A stretch of DNA of 33,858 nt, from the NCBI GenBank assembly GCA_947040595.1, contig CAMRBZ010000008.1:1-33858 (forward strand), read 5' to 3'. Source of the stretch: an uncultured Enterovibrio sp. (GTDB lineage Bacteria; Pseudomonadota; Gammaproteobacteria; Enterobacterales; Vibrionaceae). The position numbers and the translations under genes were made by a program. The notes beneath the pieces were generated by a model. It was not told where the DNA came from, did not search any database, and worked only from the letters and a program-made list of their open reading frames with translations. Positions 24,704-31,438 of the stretch are shown piece after piece. Numbering within the stretch: position 1 is the stretch's first letter; each line of letters begins with the position of its first letter.

Positions 24704-24994
24704 TTGTTAGGAAAAAGAATTAAATCCATAAGGCTTGCTGAAGATATGACTCAGACAGAATTCTCTCAACTTGTTGATATTTCAATACATTCTCTCAGGT
24801 GTTACGAGCAAGGCACACGCTCATTAAATGAAGAAAATTTATTAAAAGTCACATGTAGCGAGCAATTAGGGAAATATGCATATTGGTTGACAACAGGTAA
24901 GGTTTTACCGTCATCGGGACAGATTTGTCCTGATTTTTCAATTCAAGAGCTATGCGGAATTATAAGCAAAATACAAACAGCAAAGAGAGCATGA
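24704..24994 (+). CDS. XRE-family phage repressor
   Basis: 96 residues. The N-terminal helix-turn-helix is typical: LGKRIKSIRLAEDMTQTEFS, then QLVDISIHSLRCYEQGTRSL. The YWLTTGKVLP segment resembles other short phage repressors. Start TTG 24704, with AGGAG nine bases upstream. It diverges from the leftward lytic operon across two repeat systems, so it probably holds the lysogenic state and regulates itself. There is no RecA-cleavage peptidase domain, so induction may not follow the lambda model. Confidence 0.85.
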   Translation: MLGKRIKSIRLAEDMTQTEFSQLVDISIHSLRCYEQGTRSLNEENLLKVTCSEQLGKYAYWLTTGKVLPSSGQICPDFSIQELCGIISKIQTAKRA

Positions 24995-25031
24995 AAACGT
25001 ACATCAGAAAATTTTATGCGTGGGGGGTTTT

Positions 25032-25997
25032 GTGATTAAACAATGCACTGAAGGTTATTATTCAGATCTTGACGCATCAATGATCTTTAAAAAAGAAAGG
25101 GATGCCCAAAAACACGAAATAACAGTGACTTTTCGTAAACAACGAGAAAACCCTCACCTTAAAGACAATCGAACCTTACATAACATCATTGACATATGGT
25201 ACACCATGCATGGCAAGACATTACGTGATCACGTTAGGTTGCGCTCTTTGCTTTATCGTATGAGTGAACGAATGAATAACCCTATTTCAAGTGAGCTTAC
25301 AGGTGAATGTTTTGCAGCGTATAGGGAAGAGCGAACAAGGGAGGTCAGTACGACAACAGCAAACAGAGAACACGCTTACCTTCGAGCAATGTTTAATGAA
25401 CTGCGTCGCTTAGGTGTCATAAAATATGATAACCCAGTAAAAGATATTCGTAAATTTAAGGAAAGAGAGGGCGAGTTAAGATACTTGACTCATAACGAAA
25501 TTAGCACTTTGCTTTTTGCATGCAATCAATCGCCAAATCAGTCACTAAAGCACATAGTCCATGTTTGCCTTGCAACTGGATCAAGATGGAGTGAAGCAGA
25601 GTCACTCAAAGGCAGCCAAATTGCAGCAGGCCGCATTACTTTTCTTAATACTAAGTCAGGTAGAAATCGCAGTGTTCCAATATGCTCAAAACTGTTTGAC
25701 GATTTAAAACTTTTCGGAAAAGGCAAATCGTCAATATTCACGGCATCAATGAGCGCATTTAGGCGTGTAATTTATGAAACAAAAATATTTTTACCACGGG
25801 GCCAGCTTAGCCACGTATTGCGTCATACCTTTGCAAGTCACTTCGTCATGCAAGGCGGTAACGTCGTTGTACTACGGGATATTTTAGGACATAGCGAAAT
25901 AACAACCACTATGCGATATGCCCACTTATCTCCAGAGCATCTGAGTGATGCGGTCAGATTAAACCCTTTAAACGCGCACATACACGGTGAGAAATAA
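25032..25997 (+). CDS. int: Tyrosine integrase
   Basis: 321 residues. The core-binding domain (about 45-125) and catalytic domain carry all expected residues: Arg185 (ATGSRWSEAESL), Lys208 (NTKSGRNRSVPI), His261 and Arg264 (SHVLRHTFASHF), His287 (LGHSEITT) and Tyr296 (TMRYAHLS). It catalyses recombination between attP and the tRNA-Leu site. I prefer GTG 25032, which follows a GGGGGG run; in-frame GTG 25020 would add four residues. A 14-codon frame (24991-25035) links the repressor stop (ATGA) to this start (GTGA), so the three may be translationally coupled. It lies 65 bases from attR. Confidence 0.93.
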   Translation: MIKQCTEGYYSDLDASMIFKKERDAQKHEITVTFRKQRENPHLKDNRTLHNIIDIWYTMHGKTLRDHVRLRSLLYRMSERMNNPISSELTGECFAAYREERTREVSTTTANREHAYLRAMFNELRRLGVIKYDNPVKDIRKFKEREGELRYLTHNEISTLLFACNQSPNQSLKHIVHVCLATGSRWSEAESLKGSQIAAGRITFLNTKSGRNRSVPICSKLFDDLKLFGKGKSSIFTASMSAFRRVIYETKIFLPRGQLSHVLRHTFASHFVMQGGNVVVLRDILGHSEITTTMRYAHLSPEHLSDAVRLNPLNAHIHGEK

Positions 25998-26010
25998 CCA
26001 GAAATAACCA
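25991..26010. promoter_or_regulatory. Two GAAATAACCA units beside attR
   Basis: Two exact 10-base units (inverse complement of TGGTTATTTC) overlap the end of int and stop about 50 bases before attR. They match the cluster at 24601-24640. Position near the crossover site suggests arm-type recombination sites. Confidence 0.65.
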
Positions 26011-26061
26011 GAAACGGCACAATTAAAAGTTATAAGCCATTGATTTAACTCCCTCTGTTGT

Positions 26062-26160
26062 GGATTCAAAATCCGCCGGAGAAATCTGTGTCGGTTCAAG
26101 TCCGACCCCGGGCACCAAATTAGAAGAAAGCCTCAATCGAAAGATTGAGGCTTTTTTTAT
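26062..26160 (+). repeat. attR: 99-bp direct repeat with tRNA-Leu 3' fragment
   Basis: Duplicate of 15041-15139: anticodon stem-loop, tRNA 3' half with CCA, and terminator hairpin. One mismatch (G at 26126). The preceding bases do not continue the tRNA, so this copy is not a functional tRNA gene. Confidence 0.95.
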
Positions 26161-26394
26161 GTGTTTTCATGGGACCAATCAAATTACAAGCTGCAGGGGT
26201 AACATATCGGCTTGATTCCAACGATCTTGAATATCCTGAATTTTACTTTTAATTCAAGATCTTAACTATCATTTCGGGTTGGCGGAGAATTTTATTAATT
26301 GTAACTCCTGTTTGATGGGTTCCGTTTTCATTGCTAAATATTTAATTTATTTGATTTGTGCAGCCTAACTTCTTGCATGCATTATTCATGACTA

Positions 26395-26517
26395 TACCCA
26401 AGACACTTGAAGTTGCGCGCCTGCAGCAAGTGAGTGAAAGCTCTGAGCATAGATGGACGATGTGATTGGGCTGAGCGAGAGCAGTCAACACCCACGCACC
26501 TTCAAAGGCGACGGGGA
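26395..26517 (+). repeat. MITE copy
   Basis: 123 bp from TACCCAAGACACTTGAAG to AAAGGCGACGGGGA, with TA on the left. It is close to copy 1. Confidence 0.85.
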
Positions 26518-27040
26518 TGTATCCATGCTTTCTGATTTGCCTTTAATAGGCTCAAATTAAAAGATTAAAGAGGGAAAATGCTTATTTGAATCCGTTGCTG
26601 GGAATGGGCAAAATCGAATCAAAGTGTGATGAGGTGACGCTTTAGTGGGTTTGAATCATTCTTGAAGGATGAAAAAGTTTGGGATATCGATCTTCAGTGC
26701 GCTTTATTCAATATAAGCGATGAGTGGATAAAAGTGTCTTCACTGTCGAACAGCGCAAGAAAGTGAGCTGCATCACAAGGCTTGAATAAAATCAAAACTT
26801 CATCTCTAAATGGGATCTATATCGTAAAGATAAAATTACCTGTCTTTGTTTTGTCAATTAATTCTGGGAGAAATAGAAATAACTCGGTATTATTATTTGG
26901 ACGAAATAATTTTATTTTTGTTAATTTATTTTTTCATTATTGATACCTTGTATTTTATTTTTGTTGGTTTATCCGTTAGATAAACGGCCTCTTAATACCT
27001 TTTCAAAAATAAGCGGATATAAATGCTTTTTTTTGTGTTT

Positions 27041-27069
27041 TCCGACTCCAATGAGTCGGATTTTTTTTA
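27041..27069 (+). terminator. Orphan intrinsic terminator
   Basis: CCGACTC-CAAT-GAGTCGG followed by ATTTTTTTT. The stem and T run are well formed, yet no coding gene precedes it for several hundred bases, so it may end a small RNA or be left from a lost gene. Confidence 0.75.
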
Positions 27070-27337
27070 TTTAAATCCCATTCAACATATCCAAGATATT
27101 TTGCAACTTTACTCTCATTAAACGATCATTTTATTCAAATCCGTCTTTGTGTATATGCATTCGATTCGATTCTATTCGAGCGGAAATGCTGTATGTTTAA
27201 GCTTGATCTGGCAGGGGTTTTCTTTAAGTTATTGTTTTTCAAATCTTATTACGATGAGACGTGGATTGTTTTTTAAATCGGAATAGGTTTTTTGAATGCT
27301 CTGTTTTACTTTTTCATCAAGTGTGCTTTAAGATATT

Positions 27338-27930
27338 TTAAATCATTAAGCCTGAAGAGGTTATCGCTTCAGATATTTCAGTTAAAGAACAACAGATAGA
27401 ATGTGACAGAGAGCACAAATCCAATGGTATCCCATTCTTCTTCAATCGACTCGCCTTCAAAATAATGACCAGATTGCGACTATTTAAAATCTGAAAATGG
27501 GTGATGCATAGAAAAAGCTATAAATCGACCGGGTTTTAATACTCGATATACCGATTCAAAGCCAGGTTTTAAATTTTCAATATAAAGCAGGAGTAAAGGA
27601 GAAAGGATGACATCTGCACTCTTGTTATTTTCAATTGCTCTACCCAAGACATTTTAAGATGCGCGCCTGCGGCAAACGAGTGAAGGCCCTGAGCATAGAT
27701 AGACGATGTGATTGGCCTGAACGAGAGCAGCCAACACCCACGCACCTTCAAAGGCGACGGGTGTAGATATCAGAGCCACATACCATATCAAAAGTATCTT
27801 TTCATTTAACATTATCCAACAGCGATAAAGAGGATGGACGCTCAAAAAGAGCATTATAAATGTTCTCTTTTACGGCTTCAGCATACCGAATTGAATGCCT
27901 TGTATACATTTCATACCCATTTCTGATTAA
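27338..27930 (-). pseudogene. SAM-dependent methyltransferase, decayed and split by a MITE
   Basis: Reading the minus strand from about 27930 gives YTRHSIRYAEAVKENIYNAL, FERPSSLSLLDNVK, a stop, then DTFDMVCGSDI. A MITE follows (27641-27763). The frame resumes as AIENNKSADVILSPLLLLYI, then ENLKPGFESVYRVLKPGRF and SMHHPFSDFK, a stop, and SGHYFEGESIEEEWDTIGF. A frameshifted end reads TEISEAITSSGLM. This is the layout of a class I methyltransferase (VLKPGG-type motif and FSxHHPF). Two in-frame stops, a frameshift and loss of about 60 central residues at the MITE show it is dead. Confidence 0.8.
27641..27763 (+). repeat. MITE copy inside the methyltransferase pseudogene
   Basis: 123 bp from TACCCAAGACATTTTAAGATG to AAAGGCGACGGGTG. 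It separates the N- and C-terminal parts of the pseudogene. Confidence 0.88.
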
Positions 27931-28093
27931 CGAGTGAGTGGAATGGGTATGACTGAGGAAGATCTTGAAAACAGGTTAATTTTTAACGCAATGGAGACGA
28001 GAATCTGGTCTCTTTGGTGTGATTTTTATATAATGATCTTTTTTAAAATGGGATGCTTGATTTGACTTCACAAAAGGAATGCATTCTCTTTTA

Positions 28094-28341
28094 TACCCCT
28101 CGCCTTTGACGCTGCGTGGGTGTTGGCTAGGCTCGCTGCACAGAATCACAGAGTTTATCTATGCCCAAAGGAATTGAAGATGCGTGTAGGCGGCAAGTGA
28201 ACGAAGCCTCTGAGCATAGAGATACTATGTGATTGGGCTGAGAGAGCGTCGCCAACAACCACGCAAATTCAAAGGTGACAGGTATATGCTTAATGGCTTC
28301 ACTTGCTTGCCGCAGGCGCGGATCTTCAATTACTTTGGGTA
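28094..28341 (-). repeat. MITE copy interrupted by a second MITE
   Basis: The outer copy starts TACCCCTCGCCTTTGACGCTG and ends TTACTTTGGGTA, with TA on both sides. It is 248 bp because a 123-bp copy plus a duplicated TA lies within it at 28162-28284. Removing that insert leaves exactly 123 bp. Confidence 0.9.
28162..28284 (+). repeat. MITE copy nested in another MITE
   Basis: Starts TGCCCAAAGGAATTGAAGATG and ends AAGGTGACAGGTA, flanked on both sides by TA. The flanks rejoin to TATCTATGCTTAATGG, matching the intact element's TATCTATGCTCAGAGG. Confidence 0.9.
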
Positions 28342-28342
28342 T

Positions 28343-28544
28343 AAACAGGAAAGGGACAATTCATCAATTTTTTTATTCATTCTCGCAAATTCTTCTCTAA
28401 TCGTATGATCACAATTAGCATTGGATTTTTTTTTTTATTATAAATTACAATTTTCTTCTCGTTTTAAAGGTATTTTATCAGCAACATCAGGTGATGTATT
28501 ACTGAGTGATTGCTACAGGGCAATATTTGTAATTTGGAGAGACC
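28343..28544. other. Upstream region of the DedA gene
   Basis: 200 AT-rich bases. The minus strand contains a short open stretch (DHTIREEFARMNKKIDEL) running into the MITE, which may be the remnant of another gene. The DedA promoter should be here, but I see no clear boxes. Confidence 0.35.
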
Positions 28545-29222
28545 ATGCTTGATTCTATTCAATCGGTACTGATGTCACTTTGGGAACAGGACTTTGCGGC
28601 TTTGCTTGCACTTAACAGCGCGGGCATTATATATTTTGTGATTGTTTCTTTGATCTGTTTAGAAAGTGCTTTCTTACCCGCGGCCCCTTTGCCTTGCGAT
28701 AGCGTGGTGGTGCTCGCTGGAACCTTGTCGGCTGTGGGTGTCCTTAATCCTGCTTTTACTTTTCCTTTGCTTATCGCGGCTGCGGCAACAGGAAGCTGGC
28801 TTGCCTATATTCAGGGGCGTTGGCTTAATCGCTTGCCACGGGTTCAGTCTTGGGTTGACAAAGTTCCTGCCCATCATTTGCGAACGGTAGACTCACTTTT
28901 AACACGCCATGGGTTATTTGCTTTATTTGCAGCCCGATTTATTCCTGTCGTGCGTTGCTTGTTACCGACGATGATGGGAATACGTCTTCATAAAGCCCAA
29001 CGTTTTCATTATTTTACTTGGTTTAGTGCTTTCATGTGGGTCGGCTTGCTTGCTGGGATGGGGTATTTTTTACCCCAATTGCCAGAACCCATTAGCCGCG
29101 TTATCACCATGGGATTAATGGCCGCACCCGTTATCACCTTGGCTTTGGCTATAACGACCGCACTTTACTGGAAAATTAAAAAAACAATTTTGGGTGTGAA
29201 CGTGATAGATAAAGACCTTTGA
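28545..29222 (+). CDS. DedA/SNARE-associated family membrane protein
   Basis: 225-residue inner-membrane protein. The DedA core motif is clear: FALFAARFIPVVRCLLPTMM, followed by GIRLHKAQRF, where bacterial DedA proteins have F-x-x-R-F-x-P-x-x-R-x-x-x-P-x-x-x-G. TM helices surround it (AGIIYFVIVSLICLESAF, FTWFSAFMWVGLLAGMGYFL, VITLALAITTALYW). Known: family members act as lipid scramblases/flippases needed for envelope stability, some recycling undecaprenyl phosphate. GGAGAG lies just before ATG 28545. It is monocistronic, with MITEs on both sides. The specific substrate cannot be read from the sequence. Confidence 0.9.
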   Translation: MLDSIQSVLMSLWEQDFAALLALNSAGIIYFVIVSLICLESAFLPAAPLPCDSVVVLAGTLSAVGVLNPAFTFPLLIAAAATGSWLAYIQGRWLNRLPRVQSWVDKVPAHHLRTVDSLLTRHGLFALFAARFIPVVRCLLPTMMGIRLHKAQRFHYFTWFSAFMWVGLLAGMGYFLPQLPEPISRVITMGLMAAPVITLALAITTALYWKIKKTILGVNVIDKDL

Positions 29223-29287
29223 TTGGATCTTTAAAAGGCCTCAAATAGCATCCGGTCTTTACTTTCCAAGAAACAAAAATATTTTTA

Positions 29288-29410
29288 TACTCGTCCCCTT
29301 TGAAGGTGCGTGGGTGTTGGCTAGGTTCGTTCAGCCCAATCACAGAGTAGATCTATGCTCAGGGGCTTCACTCTCTTGCCGCAGGCACGCATCTTCAATT
29401 ACCTTGGGTA
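29288..29410 (-). repeat. MITE copy
   Basis: 123 bp, TACTCGTCCCCTTTGAAGGTG to ATTACCTTGGGTA, with TA on both sides. It begins 65 bases after the DedA stop. Confidence 0.9.
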
Positions 29411-29600
29411 TATAAAATAGAAATAAAGTGACAAAAGGCATGAAAATCAATTGGTTGGCGTGCTTTTTCTGCTTTGTGCCCCGCTATTTCATGTCCTTTT
29501 TAATTCTTGCCTCAAACATTTTTTATTTTCTAAGCTTGCCTTCGCTCAGAATATCTTGTAAATACCCGAACCATTATTTTTGATTGAGTTGAGATCGCAC

Positions 29601-29996
29601 GTGGATTATGAATTTAGATGCAATACATTAGAAGGACGTTTTCATGCTGAATTTTCAATGGGGCATGAAGCGATTGGGCGCTGGCTTTTAGATGAGTTGG
29701 GGACCTTGGATGCAGACATTGCTTTTCTTTTAGAAAAGGTGAATCGGGTAATGAAAGAAGGCGGTGAATGGGGACGTACTGGCAAGGTGTTTCATTTACA
29801 AATCAATCAAGAAGAAGCTTTAATTAAGGCCAATGTCTTGTTTGAAGAAACTGACCATCTCCTGATTGAGAGCGATTTTCATGTCTATGATGAGGAAAAT
29901 CATTCTCTTTGTGGGCTGGAAGATTTTTTACTGGTGATTGAGGCTTGGCAGGATTTTCTTTGTCGTTATGGGCGCTTTAGAAGCAAACTGAAATGA
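29601..29996 (+). CDS. yacL: YacL family protein (UPF0231)
   Basis: 131 residues. It aligns by eye with E. coli YacL: MDYEF at the start, SMGHEAIGRWLLDEL, a central W-x-R-x-G-x-x-(F/Y) region (WGRTGKVFHLQINQEEALIK) and the strongly conserved YDEENHSLCGLEDFLLVIEA near the end. I start it at GTG 29601 because E. coli YacL also begins MDYEF; an in-frame TTG at 29580 would add seven residues. The function of UPF0231 is unknown. It converges on the deaminase gene, with a MITE between their 3' ends. Confidence 0.85.
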   Translation: MDYEFRCNTLEGRFHAEFSMGHEAIGRWLLDELGTLDADIAFLLEKVNRVMKEGGEWGRTGKVFHLQINQEEALIKANVLFEETDHLLIESDFHVYDEENHSLCGLEDFLLVIEAWQDFLCRYGRFRSKLK

Positions 29997-30059
29997 TTTT
30001 ACGTGTGAATGTGATGCGCTTTTATCTCTGCTTTGCGTGATAACGAAGAGTAAAACAAA

Positions 30060-30183
30060 TACCCTCGTCGCTTTTGAAGATGCAGGTGGTTGGTTTCGTT
30101 TTCAAAGCCCAATCACATAGAGTACCTATGCTCAGAGGCTTTTCTTTCTTAGCGCCGACCCGCATCTTCAAATATTTTGGGTA
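30060..30183 (-). repeat. MITE copy between convergent genes
   Basis: 124 bp, TACCCTCGTCGCTTTTGAAG to ATATTTTGGGTA. It fills the space between the yacL stop (63 bases away) and the deaminase stop (10 bases away), and may serve as their 3' hairpin. Confidence 0.87.
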
Positions 30184-30193
30184 TATTTTAAAT

Positions 30194-30676
30194 TTAATAA
30201 CTTGTTTTTGATTTAGAGTTTTCCCAAATTTCAAATGCTTTTAAACATTGCGTTTTATCTACACTTTCAAGCTCTAAAATGCTTGGATCATTACATCCAT
30301 TATTTAAGAAATTTAAAATGTGTTCATCTCGAAAGCCGATGCGATTGGCATCTTGTACGGTACATCCGTAATACACTTTCTTGATATTGGCCCAGATGAT
30401 GGCAGACATACACATGGGGCAAGGTTGAGATGTTGTGTAAAGTTCACAACCACTTAAATCAAATGTTTTTAAGGTGTCGCATGCAGCTCGGATCGCGACC
30501 ATTTCGCCGTGAGCTGTGGGATCGTTCGTTGATATAACCATGTTATGGCCTATGGAGATCATTTGGCCGTCTTTGACAATGGCTGCGCCAAACGGCCCGC
30601 CATGGTTGTTCTTCATTCCGTCAATACAGCTATCAACGCACAAATCCATGATTTTATTTTTATTCATATTTATCAT
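30194..30676 (-). CDS. Guanine/nucleoside deaminase (CDA superfamily)
   Basis: 160-residue zinc deaminase. Motifs: GGPFGAAIVKDG (27-37), NDPTAHGEMVAIRAA with His56 as zinc ligand and Glu58 as proton shuttle, and PCPMCMSAIIWA with ligands Cys86 and Cys89. The length, the GGPFG start and the C-terminal FEIW region fit the short guanine deaminases of the B. subtilis GuaD type, which convert guanine to xanthine. tRNA adenosine deaminase (TadA) is less likely because the tail differs. The start is ATG 30676 (AAGG very close) or ATG 30667. A MITE lies 10 bases after its stop. Confidence 0.87.
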   Translation of the reverse strand: MINMNKNKIMDLCVDSCIDGMKNNHGGPFGAAIVKDGQMISIGHNMVISTNDPTAHGEMVAIRAACDTLKTFDLSGCELYTTSQPCPMCMSAIIWANIKKVYYGCTVQDANRIGFRDEHILNFLNNGCNDPSILELESVDKTQCLKAFEIWENSKSKTSY

Positions 30677-30754
30677 TGCCTTGTAAAATTTAATAAGGGT
30701 TCATGTTACAACAAAAAGAGCGGGTCTGTTAAGGTCTGTTTTTTTGATGTCGAG

Positions 30755-30870
30755 TAAGCCCCGTCGCCTTTAAAAGGAGGGTTGCGGGAGAGTCTCTCAA
30801 AGCCTAATCAGATCGTCTTTTTTGCTCAGGGAGTTGGCTTATTAGCCGCCCAACAGCATCTTAAATTGAT
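30755..30870 (-). repeat. Degenerate MITE copy
   Basis: Recognisable from CCCGTCGCCTTTAAAAGG, AATCAGATCGTC, TGCTCAGG and CAGCATCTTAAATTGATTTT in the expected order. Both termini are eroded. Confidence 0.55.
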
Positions 30871-31106
30871 TTTAATCGAGAAGCAAAAGGGATTTTTTGA
30901 AGCTGATATTTCAGCATTGTTACATTTAAATTAATGATGTATCACAATTTAATTATTGCCTGTGCAGAATGCACGATTTTATTTGAATTTAAAATCGAGA
31001 TCCCAACCTCACTGAATGCGAAGAGGAAAATAACAATGAAAGGGGATTAGAGTGCTTGCTTTTAAAGTGACTGGCTTCTTGGCGACATTCGTTTAACCCT
31101 GCCACA

Positions 31107-31290
31107 TAGATTCCTCGTCTTTAAAAGATGAAGGCTTGATTTTGCTCTTAAAACCTCATCACAGAATCCCTTTATATCCAAAGTAATGGAAGATGCGCGC
31201 CTGCGGCAAGGGAGTGAAGCCCCTGAGCATAAATGGACTTATGTGATTGGACGCAGCGAGTTTAGCCAATAGAGACTTTTGAATTTATGG
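31107..31290. repeat. Degenerate, probably nested MITEs
   Basis: A minus-type left half (CCTCGTCTTTAAAAGATGAAGG... CATCACAGAATCCC) runs straight into a plus-type copy starting TATCCAAAGTAATGGAAGATG at 31175 after TA. The right ends are eroded. Confidence 0.5.
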
Positions 31291-31438
31291 TTTAATTTTT
31301 TGTTTTTCTAACGAGTGAAATGAAAAGTAAATGAGAATTCCTTTTATTTAATTGAAAATGGTATTTAAATAATATCAAATGCACTTACACTTATTTTCTT
31401 TACTGTTCTGATTTGTTGCATTATAGGAGTGATAAGTT

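Larger units (their letters stand above)
15041..26160. mobile_element. PM2-like (corticovirus-type) tailless prophage, 11.0 kb
   Basis: Seen: 99-bp att repeats at a tRNA-Leu, a tyrosine integrase beside attR, an XRE repressor, a HUH Rep, a small P9-like ATPase, a spike-like protein, a peptidoglycan hydrolase, many small membrane proteins, and no tail, portal or terminase genes. Known: PM2 and autolykiviruses have about 10-kb genomes, a 269-residue PM2 capsid protein, an internal membrane and a P9-type ATPase; PM2 uses a rolling-circle Rep. Inferred: this is a temperate relative. The leftward genes form an almost unbroken chain of overlaps, and no decay is visible, so it may be functional. Confidence 0.88.
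26161..27337. other. Gene-free region right of the prophage
   Basis: No open frame of note on either strand in about 1.2 kb. It contains one MITE (26395-26517) and a plus-strand hairpin terminator (27041-27069) with no visible gene before it. The rest looks like decayed, AT-rich sequence. Confidence 0.5.
30677..31438. other. Long intergenic region with decayed MITEs
   Basis: About 760 bases with no gene. Two degenerate repeat regions (about 30755-30870 and 31107-31290) take up much of it. The chemoreceptor promoter should be in the last 150 AT-rich bases. Confidence 0.5.

Noticed and set aside
26062-26117. Second tRNA-Leu gene at attR
   Set aside because: Only the 3' part from the anticodon stem is present; the preceding bases do not form an acceptor or D-arm.
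27569-27854. Open frames reading through the MITEs (also 33416-33657)
   Set aside because: Similar peptides arise because the same repeat is present in each place. They have no ribosome-binding sites and run across element borders.
29440-29583. 47-codon hydrophobic frame just before yacL
   Set aside because: Poorly spaced ribosome-binding site and no supporting context; it could be chance in AT-rich DNA.
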